Source: Sphingomonadaceae bacterium (GTDB lineage Bacteria > Pseudomonadota > Alphaproteobacteria > Sphingomonadales > Sphingomonadaceae). Taken from it: a stretch of DNA of 64,000 bases. The notes below the pieces were generated by a model, which had not been told where the DNA came from, made no database searches, and was given only the letters and a program-made list of their open reading frames with translations. Each line of letters begins with the position of its first letter. Positions within the stretch are counted from its first letter, which is position 1. The DNA lies in assembly GCA_947453945.1 (NCBI GenBank), contig CANGJB010000003.1:41718-105717 (forward strand). Reading direction: 5' to 3'. The position numbers and the translations under genes are program-made. This document shows, one piece after another, positions 33,364-42,854 of this stretch.

Positions 33364-34266
33364 ATGCGCAAGGGAATTATACTGGCGGGTGGGTCTGGAA
33401 CCCGCCTTTACCCGCTTACCAAGGGCGTTTCCAAGCAGTTGATGCCGGTTTATGACAAGCCGATGATCTATTATCCGCTTTCAGCGCTGCTGCTGGCGGG
33501 CATTCGCGAAGTTCTGATCATTACCACCCCGCAGGATCAGGCAGCGTTCAAGGCCGTGCTCGGCGATGGCAGCGCCTGGGGCATTTCGCTGGACTATGCG
33601 GTTCAGCCCGAACCGGCCGGATTGGCACAGGCCTATCATATCGGTGCGGATTTTGTCGGAGATCAGCCGTCCGCGCTCGTTCTCGGCGACAACATCTTTT
33701 ACGGCCACGGCTTCGTTGATCTGCTCAACAGCGCTGACGGCCGCGATGAAGGCGCTTCGGTTTTTGCGTACTACGTCAATGATGCGCGGTCCTACGGTGT
33801 GGTCTCGTTCGATGCCGATGGGAAAGCCGAAACCATTGAGGAAAAGCCTGAGCACCCCAAGTCCAACTATGCCGTGACCGGCCTGTATTTCTATGATGGC
33901 CAGGCCGTGCGGATCGCGCGGGACCTCAAGCCTTCGGCGCGCGGCGAGCTCGAGATCACCGATCTCAACCGGGTCTATCTTGAGCAGGACCAGCTGGCAG
34001 TGGAAATCATGGGCCGCGGCTATGCCTGGCTCGACACCGGCACTCATTCCTCCCTGCTCGATGCTGCGCTTTATGTGCGCATCACGGAAGAGCGCCAAGG
34101 ATTGAAGATCTGCTGCCCGGAAGAGATCTGCTGGCGGCAGGGCTTCATCGACGACGCCCAGCTTGAGGCGCTTGCCGCGCCGCTGCGCAAGAGCGGCTAC
34201 GGCGATTATCTCATGCGGCTGCTCGAAGGGCGCGGCGCTTACATGACCATGGGGGTGCGCACGTGA
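33364..34266 (+). CDS. rfbA: Glucose-1-phosphate thymidylyltransferase
   Basis: A 300-residue RmlA enzyme. The nucleotidyl-transfer motif is [16 protein letters not shown], then [37 protein letters not shown] (metal and sugar site) and [20 protein letters not shown]. It makes dTDP-glucose, the first step of dTDP-L-rhamnose synthesis. The stop overlaps the GTG start of rfbC. Confidence 0.97.
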   Translation: MRKGIILAGGSGTRLYPLTKGVSKQLMPVYDKPMIYYPLSALLLAGIREVLIITTPQDQAAFKAVLGDGSAWGISLDYAVQPEPAGLAQAYHIGADFVGDQPSALVLGDNIFYGHGFVDLLNSADGRDEGASVFAYYVNDARSYGVVSFDADGKAETIEEKPEHPKSNYAVTGLYFYDGQAVRIARDLKPSARGELEITDLNRVYLEQDQLAVEIMGRGYAWLDTGTHSSLLDAALYVRITEERQGLKICCPEEICWRQGFIDDAQLEALAAPLRKSGYGDYLMRLLEGRGAYMTMGVRT

Positions 34267-34808
34267 AGCTGGTGGAGACCCCGATCGAGGGCCTGTTGAT
34301 CATCGAGCCTAAAGTGTTTGGCGATGATCGCGGCTTCTTTTTCGAAAGCTGGAACCGGAAGACCTTTGCGGACCTCGGTTTGGATCTGGATTTCGTGCAG
34401 GACAATCACAGCCGCTCACAAAGAGGTGTGCTGCGCGGCCTGCATTTTCAGAATCCGAACCCGCAGGGCAAGCTGGTCCGCGTGGTGGCCGGCCGCGTGT
34501 GGGATGTCGCCGTTGATCTGCGGCAGGGAAGTTCGACATTCGGCGCGTGGTACGGCGTTGAGCTTTCAGCGGCGAACAAGCGGATGTTCTGGGTACCGCA
34601 GGGCTTCGCCCATGGCTTCCTGAGCCTCGAAGATGGGACCGACTTCATTTACAAATGCGTCGGGTATTACGACCCTGCGCATGAGCACTCGCTGCTCTGG
34701 AACGATCCCGCAGTCGGCATCGAATGGCCGCTGGGCGATATCGAGCCGATCCTTTCCGGCAAGGACCAAGCGGGCAAACCGCTCAGCGAGATCGAGGCCT
34801 TCGCATGA
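34263..34808 (+). CDS. rfbC: dTDP-4-dehydrorhamnose 3,5-epimerase
   Basis: A 181-residue RmlC cupin: [37 protein letters not shown] (catalytic His region), [18 protein letters not shown] and [15 protein letters not shown]. It epimerises C3 and C5 of the 4-keto sugar. GTG start within a GTGA overlap with rfbA. Its stop overlaps the rfbD start (ATGA). Confidence 0.97.
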   Translation: MKLVETPIEGLLIIEPKVFGDDRGFFFESWNRKTFADLGLDLDFVQDNHSRSQRGVLRGLHFQNPNPQGKLVRVVAGRVWDVAVDLRQGSSTFGAWYGVELSAANKRMFWVPQGFAHGFLSLEDGTDFIYKCVGYYDPAHEHSLLWNDPAVGIEWPLGDIEPILSGKDQAGKPLSEIEAFA

Positions 34809-35665
34809 AGACCGCGCTGATCGTGGGCGGCAAGGGTCAGCTCGGCCGGGGCTTGGCGGCAACCGCGCCTGCGGGTACCCGGATCGTGTCGCATGATGTC
34901 GATACACTCGACATCACGGACCGTTCTGCCGTCGATGCAGTGGTTGCGGCGGTGCGGCCGGATGTGCTGCTCAATGCAGCAGCCTATACTGCCGTCGACA
35001 AAGCCGAGAGCGATGAGGCTGCAGCGTTGGCTGTCAACGCTACTGCTGTCGGCATCCTCGCCGAAGCGGCGCGCGCGGTTGGTGCCGGGTTTGTCCACGT
35101 TTCGACTGACTTCGTGTTCGATGGCGCCGCCGGTATTCCTTATGCGCCCGATGCGCCCACAAATCCGCTAAGCGCGTATGGTAGGACAAAGCGTGCTGGA
35201 GAACTTGCGGCGGGCGATGATGCGCTGATCGTGCGGACGGCCTGGGTCTATGCCCCCACCGGCGGCAACTTCGTGCGCACGATGCTCCGCTTGATGGCTG
35301 AACGGCCGGAAGTGCGCGTCGTGGCGGACCAGATTGGTACACCGACGTACGCACCGGATCTTGCCGTAGCGCTGTGGACCATGGCCGGCAAGAACGCGCG
35401 TGGGCTGCACCATTATACGGATTCGGGTGCGGCGAGCTGGTATGACTTCGCCGTGGCGATCCAGGAGGAAGCACTGGCGGCCGGGCTGCTCGACAAGGCC
35501 GTTCCGGTGCTTCCGATCGCGACAGCCGACTACCCGACCCCGGCGAAGCGCCCGTTCTACTCGGTGCTCGACAAAAGCAGCACGAATGCCCTGCTTGGCG
35601 CCCCCGCACCCCACTGGCGCGCCAACTTGCGCCGGATGATCGCGGCAATTCGCGCCGAAGGGTAA
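34805..35665 (+). CDS. rfbD: dTDP-4-dehydrorhamnose reductase
   Basis: A 286-residue RmlD: ALIVGGKGQLGRGLAATAP, DVLLNAAAYTAVDKAESDEA, FVHVSTDFVFDG, SAYGRTKRAGELAA (Tyr/Lys catalytic) and FVRTMLRLMAERPEVRVVADQ. It reduces the 4-keto group with NADPH to give dTDP-L-rhamnose. The ATG 34805 is coupled to rfbC by ATGA. rfbB, the missing second-step gene, is 2.4 kb downstream on the other strand. Confidence 0.97.
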   Translation: MKTALIVGGKGQLGRGLAATAPAGTRIVSHDVDTLDITDRSAVDAVVAAVRPDVLLNAAAYTAVDKAESDEAAALAVNATAVGILAEAARAVGAGFVHVSTDFVFDGAAGIPYAPDAPTNPLSAYGRTKRAGELAAGDDALIVRTAWVYAPTGGNFVRTMLRLMAERPEVRVVADQIGTPTYAPDLAVALWTMAGKNARGLHHYTDSGAASWYDFAVAIQEEALAAGLLDKAVPVLPIATADYPTPAKRPFYSVLDKSSTNALLGAPAPHWRANLRRMIAAIRAEG

Positions 35666-35689
35666 ACGGGTGGGGCCAGCGGCGGCTGG

Positions 35690-36787
35690 CTAGGCCCGAA
35701 CGCTGTTGGCCGGGGGCCTCATCAGGCGCGATGCCTTGAGCAGGCCTGTCAGGAAACGGCTGACAGGCCTCTCGACCAGAAGGTAAAGCAAGGCCCCTCC
35801 GGTCAAAGCGATGACCATGCTGCCGAAGACCGCCAGAAGCGGCCACGCCATATGGAGCTTCATCATGACGACGGGGGCTGCCGGCGCGAGCATCGGATGA
35901 ACGAGATAGAGCGAATAGGACGCCGCCCCCATGAACAGGGCCCAGCGCGGAAGACGTGTCCGCATGGCCGGTTCTAGCGCAATGGCGCCGACGATGGTCA
36001 TGGTGCTGAACAGGGTCATCAGCACTGACAAGCCCAGGCTTGCGTGTTCTCCTACCGAGAGTGGCAAAAACAGCCCCAGCAGTCCGGCTGCGAGCAAACC
36101 CCAGCCCAGAGCGCGCGGCAGTGCCAGGCCGCGCTGCACCCAGCGCGCGACCAGCATTCCAGCGAGAAAGTCCAGCACCATCGGGTCGCAATAGAACTGC
36201 AAGGGCACGGGCCAGTCGGCCGTCCGCAAGGGTGACAGCGCGGCGCACAAGACCAGCACCACCGCGAGTGAACGCACGACCGGGATCCGCACCAGCAGCG
36301 CCAGAGTAAACAGCAGATAGAAGAACATCTCGAAATTGAGCGTCCAGCCTACCCCGTGGAGCGGCTTGATCTCACCATCCGGGTTGAGCGCTGGAATGAA
36401 GAGAAAAGACTTTAACGCCACTGGCAGATCGAACCGGCTGTGCAGCGCAAGGCCGCTGGCACCGAGCAGGACCGCGACCTTGATGGCCAGAATCAGCCAG
36501 TAGAGCGGCACGATCCGCAACACGCGCCGGATGGCGAAGATGAGCCAGCCTTTGGCCTGTGTCTCCAGTTGCTGCGAGGAAAGGATCATCACGAAACCAC
36601 TGATGACGAAGAAGAGCCGGACGCCATGGAAGCCTTGGTGGAACACCGGGAAGCCAGGTGCCAGCCGCTCGCTGGTATAGAAAGTGGAGTGGACGCCGAC
36701 CACCGCAAGCGCTGCGACGAAGCGCAGGACCTGCACTGTCAGGAATTCCTTGTTCAGGGCGGGAGTGGCCAATGTATCGGCTGTCAA
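35690..36787 (-). CDS. Membrane acyltransferase 3 family protein (A)
   Basis: A 365-residue multi-pass protein of the acyltransferase 3 family: VLRFVAALAVVGVHSTFY (catalytic His), FFVISGFVMILSS, RRVLRIVPLYWLI, VGWTLNFEMFFYLLF and YSLYLVHPML. Such enzymes O-acetylate or otherwise acylate sugars at the inner membrane using cytoplasmic acyl-CoA. TTG 36787 was chosen for its GGAG with seven-base spacing; ATG 36841 is the alternative. It follows a second acyltransferase (81 bases apart) and the two probably form one operon. Confidence 0.87.
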   Translation of the reverse strand: MTADTLATPALNKEFLTVQVLRFVAALAVVGVHSTFYTSERLAPGFPVFHQGFHGVRLFFVISGFVMILSSQQLETQAKGWLIFAIRRVLRIVPLYWLILAIKVAVLLGASGLALHSRFDLPVALKSFLFIPALNPDGEIKPLHGVGWTLNFEMFFYLLFTLALLVRIPVVRSLAVVLVLCAALSPLRTADWPVPLQFYCDPMVLDFLAGMLVARWVQRGLALPRALGWGLLAAGLLGLFLPLSVGEHASLGLSVLMTLFSTMTIVGAIALEPAMRTRLPRWALFMGAASYSLYLVHPMLAPAAPVVMMKLHMAWPLLAVFGSMVIALTGGALLYLLVERPVSRFLTGLLKASRLMRPPANSVRA

Positions 36788-36868
36788 AGGCCCTCTCCTT
36801 GTCCGTACGAAGGCACTGCGTTCTGGCCTCTGCTGGCCCATTCAAGTCTGGTGCATGGCCGCATGGGA

Positions 36869-38032
36869 TCAGCGCGGCCGTGCCCTTTCGTAAAGGGCGG
36901 TCATCCACTTGCGAACGTGCGGGGTCCGGCGCTCGAACAACCAGTAGAGCCCTGCAGACAGAAGGAAAACAGCCAGCACGGTCAATCCGAACTTCACGAG
37001 CCCGATCGGGTTGACCGTCCAGGGCCGCCAAACCGGCATGAGAAGGCTCGAGATGAAAACCAGAATCGGGGCATGCGCAAGATAAAGCGTATAGGACATG
37101 GCGGAGAGTCCGCTCGACGCCGAAGTCACCAGCCCAGTTCGGGCAGGCTGTTGGAGATGAACTATCGCATAGCAAAGCAGGGCAAAACAAATCGATTCGA
37201 TCGCGTCTGAAACCAGCAGCGAAAGATTAGCTTTTATGAGGAACAGCAGTAGCAGGACAAATCCAATGCTTCCAAGCACTGCCGCCGATTTCGCCTGCTT
37301 GGGTTCGAGCTTTTTCGGAGCAATCTCGACCGCTACCCCGAGCAGCCAAAGCACGAAGTACGTACAAATTTTCTGCCCGACAAAAGCAGCGATCAGGGCC
37401 AGCATCACTGCGCAGAGGACTCTCCGGACAAGCGTGGTCGACGGGTGCAGCATAAACAGAAGGAACGGGAAAGCCACATAGAACCAGAACTCGTAAGAGA
37501 GTGTCCACAAGGGGCTGTTGGTTCCGAATGGCCGGGCGACAATGCTCTGCAGAAAGAACAGATTCGCGATCAGATTGGGGAATCTCATGGCTTCCGGCAG
37601 ATCAGGAAAGACCATGCGTTGCGTGGGCGGTGCCGAATAGAGGCTCCCCGGTACCGCAAGCGCCACGCCGGTGTGATCGAGCAGGTAGCCCAGCAAAAGG
37701 ACCGGGATCAGAACCGTCCACAAGCGTGAGAGGCGAGCAATCGCATAATTGGACGCTGACCATCGGTTGTTGCGCAGGGCGCGAACCGCTCCGCCGCCGA
37801 CCAGATAGCCGCTCAACACGAAAAAGACGATGACGGCGATATGACCAAACCCGGTCCGATTGTCTGCTTCACCAAGGGCGGCTGGCTTGAAAGCAATATC
37901 CGCCCGGCCTGCTGCCACGACAATGGAGGAAATCAGAATGACCCGTGCGTGGCCGATAAACACGGTCAAGGCTGCGAGCCCGCGGATGAGATCGAGCCAT
38001 ACCGCAAATACTTTCGCCTGCTGCGCCTGCAC
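36869..38032 (-). CDS. Membrane acyltransferase 3 family protein (B)
   Basis: A 387-residue acyltransferase 3 protein with about ten membrane spans: WLDLIRGLAALTVFIGHAR (R and His signature), IVFFVLSGYLVGGG, RLSRLWTVLIPVLLLGY, LWTLSYEFWFYVAFP and SYTLYLAHAPILVFIS. It is distinct in sequence from protein A, so it may modify a different position. The start was taken as GTG 38032 because AGAGGAG lies eight bases before it; GTG 38053 is the longer option. Substrate unknown, likely the local polysaccharide. Confidence 0.87.
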   Translation of the reverse strand: MQAQQAKVFAVWLDLIRGLAALTVFIGHARVILISSIVVAAGRADIAFKPAALGEADNRTGFGHIAVIVFFVLSGYLVGGGAVRALRNNRWSASNYAIARLSRLWTVLIPVLLLGYLLDHTGVALAVPGSLYSAPPTQRMVFPDLPEAMRFPNLIANLFFLQSIVARPFGTNSPLWTLSYEFWFYVAFPFLLFMLHPSTTLVRRVLCAVMLALIAAFVGQKICTYFVLWLLGVAVEIAPKKLEPKQAKSAAVLGSIGFVLLLLFLIKANLSLLVSDAIESICFALLCYAIVHLQQPARTGLVTSASSGLSAMSYTLYLAHAPILVFISSLLMPVWRPWTVNPIGLVKFGLTVLAVFLLSAGLYWLFERRTPHVRKWMTALYERARPR

Positions 38033-38068
38033 CCACGGTACTCCTCTTGTCACCCCACGGTGGGTCTT

Positions 38069-39127
38069 TCAGCCGGCCTTTTTCTCGAGCGTGCCCAAGC
38101 GCTCACCCTTGTAGGTCTGGCGCAGCGGTGCCCACCAGGCCTCGTTATCCAGATACCAGCGGACGGTCTTCTCGATGCCGCTGTCGAAATCTTCCCGCGC
38201 ATGCCAGTCGATCTCGGTCTCGGTCCTGGTCGCGTCGATCGCATAGCGGTGATCGTGGCCCGGGCGATCGGTGACGAAAGTGATGAGTTCGCGGTGCGGA
38301 TGCGACTTGGGAGCCATGCGATCCATAAGGTCGCAGATCCGCTCCACGACCTGAAGATTCGTGCGCTCGTTGCGGCCGCCGATGTTGTACTTCTCGCCGA
38401 AACGGCCCTTGAGCAGAACCATGACCAGCGCGCGCGCATGATCTTCGACATAAAGCCAGTCGCGTATATTCGATCCGTCACCATAGACCGGCAGCGGCGA
38501 TCCCTCGAGCGCCTTGAGGATGACGAGCGGGATCAGCTTTTCAGGGAAATGGTAAGGGCCGTAGTTGTTCGAACAGTTCGAGATGACGCAGGGCAGGCCG
38601 TAGGTGCGCACCCAAGCGCGCACGAGATGATCGGACGCGGCCTTGGATGCGGAATAGGGCGAGGACGGGTCGTAGGGGGTCTCTTCGGTGAAGAAACCTT
38701 CCGGGCCGAGTGAGCCATAGACCTCGTCAGTCGAGATATGCAGCATGCGCAGCGCATCGGCTTGCTCGGCCGGCAGGCCGTCGCGATAGGCGCGCACGGC
38801 TTCCAGCAGCGTTGCGGTGCCCATGATGTTCGTTTCAAGGAACACCGCAGAGCCCGCGATCGACCGATCGACGTGGCTTTCGGCGGCCAGATGCATGATG
38901 GCATCAGGCCGGTGTTTGGCGAGGACTGCGTCCATTGCCCCGCGATCACGGATGTCGGCCTTTTCAAAGCTGTAAAGGTTCGATCCTGCGATCGGATCCA
39001 GCGAAGCGAGGCTGGCTGCATAGGTCAGCGCGTCGACATTGATGACTTCGTTGCCAAGATCCTGCACCAGATGGCGGCACACTGCCGAACCAATGAAGCC
39101 GGCGCCGCCTGTGACGAGAACCCGCAT
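38069..39127 (-). CDS. rfbB: dTDP-glucose 4,6-dehydratase
   Basis: A 352-residue Rml[48 protein letters not shown] (Thr/Asp/Glu), [16 protein letters not shown] (Tyr/Lys), [17 protein letters not shown] and [15 protein letters not shown]. It converts dTDP-glucose to the 4-keto-6-deoxy sugar, the second step of the rhamnose route. ATG 39127 has GGGGG upstream. It is transcribed opposite to rfbA-C-D, just upstream of acyltransferase B (36 bases from its start). Confidence 0.97.
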   Translation of the reverse strand: MRVLVTGGAGFIGSAVCRHLVQDLGNEVINVDALTYAASLASLDPIAGSNLYSFEKADIRDRGAMDAVLAKHRPDAIMHLAAESHVDRSIAGSAVFLETNIMGTATLLEAVRAYRDGLPAEQADALRMLHISTDEVYGSLGPEGFFTEETPYDPSSPYSASKAASDHLVRAWVRTYGLPCVISNCSNNYGPYHFPEKLIPLVILKALEGSPLPVYGDGSNIRDWLYVEDHARALVMVLLKGRFGEKYNIGGRNERTNLQVVERICDLMDRMAPKSHPHRELITFVTDRPGHDHRYAIDATRTETEIDWHAREDFDSGIEKTVRWYLDNEAWWAPLRQTYKGERLGTLEKKAG

Positions 39128-39498
39128 CGAATTACCCCCGTTACTGTCTGCTGGCCCGAATAGTGGTGCCGTTGGAAAGGCCTGCGCAGCGCATATTGCA
39201 ATTGCAAAGCTTATAGCCAACCAAACCCGGACTGGATTGTCTTATTGACTACCCAAACCCGCTGCGCAAGCCGAAATGACAACAGAGACAAACGCTTGAC
39301 GAGGCATGTTGCACCGCACATGTATCCGGCCGGACGGGTTCGTCGCAGTCAGTTGGACACACAACAAGTCCGACCTCAACTTGCCGGCGCGTACTGGCGG
39401 AGCTTGTTGCAACGCGATTTCACCGCCGTGCAGAGTGAATCCCGCCGCCACAGGCTGCGCCAAGGTGGCCGGACGGTCAGGGAAGGGGGCAACTGACG
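39128..39498. promoter_or_regulatory. Divergent intergenic region with a 12-bp palindrome
   Basis: 371 bases between the divergent rfbB and GT4 gene. TTGCAATTGCAA (39196-39207) is a perfect palindrome close to the rfbB start. A TTGACG (39296-39301) could be a -35 element for the plus-strand gene. No gene is seen. Confidence 0.4.
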
Positions 39499-40728
39499 AT
39501 GCAACGATTGCTGTCCATCAATTCGTATCACTATCGGCGCGGTGGAGCAGATGCGGTCTATCTCGATCACGCGCGCCTTTTTGGCGAGCGCGGTTGGGAA
39601 AACCAGTTTTTCTCGATGGAGCATCCTCGAAACATCGCCACTGCGGATCCAGTGACCCTGACCAGTATGGTCGACTATGAGTTTTCGACGACAGGCAAGG
39701 CCAAAGCCATCACGGCGCTCAAATCGATCTACAACATTGAAGCTTCGCGCAAGATTGATCACCTGCTGCAGGATTTCCGGCCTGATATTGCCCATGTCCA
39801 CGGGGCATACCACCATCTTACCCCCGCCATCTTCCCCCGCCTTTCATCCCGCGGCATTCCCATTGTGCTCACTGCGCACGATTTCAAGATTCTCTGCCCA
39901 GCGTACACGATGTACCGAAACGGTATGGTCTGCGAAGCTTGCAAAGGCGGCCAGAAATGGAACGTTGTGCGCAATCGCTGCATTAAGGGCGGTCTTGCCG
40001 CCAGCCTCGTTGTGGGTTTCGAAGCGGGGCTGCACGGCTTGCTGAATTCTTACAGAAAACATGTGTCGATGGTGATCGCACCGAGCGAGTTCTACCGGGC
40101 AAAGTTTCTAGAATGGGGATGGCCTGCCGAAAGGATCGAGCACATCCCGAACTATACAAACAGCATATCGGCCGAACACGACGGGGCTTATTCCGAACCG
40201 ATCCTGTATTTTGGCCGCCTTTCAGCCGAGAAGGGGCTCGAGACTTTGGTGCAGGCTGCGGCCGCGGCCAAGGTCCCTGTCAACATTGTCGGGTCCGGCC
40301 CTATGGCTGAGCCCTTGCAGATGCTGATCGATGCGCTTGATGCCCCGGTCCGCTTGGTCGGACGTCTGGAAGGTGCGGCGCTCTGGCGGGCCTTGGGGCG
40401 TAGCAAGGCAACCGTTCTGCCGTCTGAATGGTATGAGAATGGCCCCATCTCCGTTTTGGAGAGCTTCGAATTGGCGCGTCCTGTCATCGGCGCGGATATC
40501 GGAGGTATCCCGGAAATGCTGACGCAGTCGGGTGGCGGGTGGCTATTCGAGAGTGGCAATGTGACCGCGCTGGCCGACTTGCTCGCGCATGTGGACGGCC
40601 TTGGTGTATCCGCGCTGCAGGAAAAGGGCGTGGCGGGGCGCGACCACGCCCGCCGTTTCCATACCGAAGACGCCTACTTTGCTAAAATGGCGGGGGTTTA
40701 TCAGAGGTTGAAGGGGTGCGTTACCTGA
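39499..40728 (+). CDS. Glycosyltransferase family 4 (GT4), A
   Basis: A 409-residue GT-B enzyme: RRGGADAVYLDHARLFGERGW (acceptor side), HVHGAYHHLTPAIFPRL, TAHDFKILCPAYTMYRN, LYFGRLSAEKGLETLVQAAA (nucleotide-sugar site) and EWYENGPISVLESFELARPVIGADIGGIPE with the E-x7-E motif. It adds a sugar to the growing lipid-linked repeat unit. Four cysteines in VCEACKGGQKWNVVRNRCIKG form a possible zinc site, as in many GT4 enzymes. Donor unknown. Confidence 0.92.
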   Translation: MQRLLSINSYHYRRGGADAVYLDHARLFGERGWENQFFSMEHPRNIATADPVTLTSMVDYEFSTTGKAKAITALKSIYNIEASRKIDHLLQDFRPDIAHVHGAYHHLTPAIFPRLSSRGIPIVLTAHDFKILCPAYTMYRNGMVCEACKGGQKWNVVRNRCIKGGLAASLVVGFEAGLHGLLNSYRKHVSMVIAPSEFYRAKFLEWGWPAERIEHIPNYTNSISAEHDGAYSEPILYFGRLSAEKGLETLVQAAAAAKVPVNIVGSGPMAEPLQMLIDALDAPVRLVGRLEGAALWRALGRSKATVLPSEWYENGPISVLESFELARPVIGADIGGIPEMLTQSGGGWLFESGNVTALADLLAHVDGLGVSALQEKGVAGRDHARRFHTEDAYFAKMAGVYQRLKGCVT

Positions 40729-41104
40729 CTGACCTAAACGTGAGCTTGTCATCATCGGCCGTGATGAAAACAATTCGAGAATTTCGACCAATTGGCTCAA
40801 TCTTTTCCGGCAGGATCGGATATCGATCTTCGGATAAACCAAAAACAGGCCTTGGAGACCGAGATCGGGCTTTGGCGGCGAGTGATTGGTGCTCTGCCCG
40901 CGATGGATACAGACCTCTTCATTTAGCCGCAGCCCTCTGCGCTTCCCGCCATTTCGGCTTGCACGCCATGGCATGCTGAGTGATACGCAAAAACCGGTAG
41001 AGCGCGCGGGTTCACAGCGAGGCTACCCGAAGCTGCAGCCCGCAAAACTGCGCCCGGCGCTTCTAGCTAACGCGTGGGGCTGCCGACAACGGAGTTTGGG
41101 ATCG
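40729..41104 (+). other. Intergenic region before the polymerase gene
   Basis: 376 bases with no recognisable gene. The frame of the polymerase is open back to 40886, so an earlier start (for example ATG 40973) is possible. The sequence gets less GC-rich toward the polymerase gene. Confidence 0.4.
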
Positions 41105-42541
41105 ATGCGAATGCGCGTTACTGGTGGTGCCAACTCTATCCGATCAGAGGTTTCCCGGCGCCGCCTGAATGATCGCGGCCGCTTTTCCCGCAATGTCGAC
41201 ATACTGACGGGTCGCGTCAGTGTGCGCGGAGCTAGAGGAAGGCAAGGCCAGTTGGCCTCCATTTCGGCTTTGGCGGTACTGGTTGTTTATCTCATCGGGT
41301 TGCAAATCTATTATATTGCAATCCCCACGGCCTCCAGCTCGTTGCTGGATGAGGGCCTTGCAGGCCTTTTAGCCGTCTACGCGTTACGCGCGTATTTCAT
41401 CTCCCTTCGTCTTAAATACATATTTGTATTGTTTATGATTTATGTGGGAATAAATTTCTTCGGTAATGTCATATTTCATTACGGCGGGGTTTCGCAGCCA
41501 TGGGCCGCTTTTTTGGATATGATACTCGACCTCAAGCCATTTTTGATCGAGGCCGGATTTCTTTATCTGTTTTTGAAATCGTCGAATCCAAAAGCGGAAA
41601 TGGAGTCCATGTGTGTTGTTGTCATCGTGTTGGCTTTGGCAAATTCAACGCTCGTTCTTTACGATCTGAATGCTAATGGCGACAACTTACTGGGACACCC
41701 GCTGCAGTTCCGCAATGGTTTGTATCAGCCGGTAGGTTTTCAGGCGTATCAGGTTCGCAGTGCTGCTCTGACAATGATTGGAGCAACATTTGCGACCTAC
41801 TTCGCGCTCTCGCGGCGTTCGACTGTGATGCAGATCGTGGCAGTTTACCTCGCTGCACTTGTGTTTGCGCACCAGTCCGTAAAAGAGCTTGCGACGTTTC
41901 TGCTTATTTTGCCGTTTTTCGTTGCCAGCAGAGGCAGCAAAAGCTCTGGCGTTGCCATATGGGCCTTTGCGCTGCTGGGACTGTCTTTCATCATTTTGGC
42001 CACCCCGGTCGGCGAGCTTATTCTTGGCCGCATCGCATTTTTTGCGAATGAAACCGGACTGGATACGGCGCGCACGCTTCTTTTGGTCAGAGGTTTTGAA
42101 ATCGCTACCGATCACTTCCCGTTTGGATCCGGCGCTGGGACATTTGGCAGTGCGCCGTCCTATCAGCTTGGTTACAGTGACCTTTATTACGACTATGGAA
42201 TGAATACCATCTACGGCGCGACCCGGGATCACCCCAGCTTTCTCCAAGATGCTTATTGGGGAAAGATTTTAGGACAATCAGGATTTTCTGGGACAGTTGT
42301 TTACATTATGCTGTTGTATTCTGCTTTTGGTATTGCCTTCAAACTCAATCGGCTTCTGCGCAATTCGTCCGCATTGCCGGCATGTGCCGTCGTACTGCTC
42401 GCGCTGATGACATCAACGGCGTCATCACCATTTTCGGACGATTTTCTGGGCGTGATCCTCGCGGCGTTCTCGGCTTATGCTTTGAGCGCGCTTGTGTCTG
42501 TGAATATGAACTCTCGTGATATGAGCGCCCAAATGCGTTAG
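41105..42541 (+). CDS. O-antigen/exopolysaccharide polymerase (Wzy-like)
   Basis: A 478-residue membrane protein with about twelve hydrophobic spans (for example LAVLVVYLIGLQIYYIAIP, LKYIFVLFMIYVGINFFGN, VVVIVLALANSTLVLYDL, FAHQSVKELATFLLILPFFV). A large periplasmic loop near the C-terminus contains FPFGSGAGTFGSAPS and DHPSFLQDAYWGKILGQSG, the loop pattern of the O-antigen ligase/Wzy superfamily. It would polymerise flipped repeat units in the periplasm. The gene is less GC-rich than its neighbours, as is common for wzy. The start is uncertain. Confidence 0.8.
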   Translation: MRMRVTGGANSIRSEVSRRRLNDRGRFSRNVDILTGRVSVRGARGRQGQLASISALAVLVVYLIGLQIYYIAIPTASSSLLDEGLAGLLAVYALRAYFISLRLKYIFVLFMIYVGINFFGNVIFHYGGVSQPWAAFLDMILDLKPFLIEAGFLYLFLKSSNPKAEMESMCVVVIVLALANSTLVLYDLNANGDNLLGHPLQFRNGLYQPVGFQAYQVRSAALTMIGATFATYFALSRRSTVMQIVAVYLAALVFAHQSVKELATFLLILPFFVASRGSKSSGVAIWAFALLGLSFIILATPVGELILGRIAFFANETGLDTARTLLLVRGFEIATDHFPFGSGAGTFGSAPSYQLGYSDLYYDYGMNTIYGATRDHPSFLQDAYWGKILGQSGFSGTVVYIMLLYSAFGIAFKLNRLLRNSSALPACAVVLLALMTSTASSPFSDDFLGVILAAFSAYALSALVSVNMNSRDMSAQMR

Positions 42542-42854
42542 CATGCATTGCAAGCGTCCACTCATTGAGCACATGGGGCTGAAACGTCCGAGGAGAAGGC
42601 AGGTTAACTATCCAGGGTTGCTTTGGTCCGATATGGCGGCTGACGGGTTGCTCTTCGGAAATCTGACTGAACCAGTCCATTGTTGTAGTATAATTGCTTG
42701 AGATATATGTGAATCGTGACGTTTTCTAGTAGCGCTGAGCAGTTTTGCTTCAAGCCCCGATGCAACCTGATTGAGTTTGGACCTTGGCGATCGGCGGAGG
42801 AAATCTGATGCATCCCTATCTTGGATTTGCTGTCGGAATCGGGGGCCGGGTCGC
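42542..42854 (+). promoter_or_regulatory. Upstream region of acyltransferase C with a TATAAT
   Basis: 313 bases without a gene. A perfect TATAAT lies at 42689-42694 in an AT-richer patch; the -35 side has only weak matches (TGACTG near 42665). It is a candidate promoter for the following acyltransferase gene. Confidence 0.35.

Noticed and set aside
40886..41104. Upstream in-frame extension of the polymerase gene
   Set aside because: The extra 73 residues are Arg/Pro-rich and not protein-like for this family; kept only as a possible alternative start.
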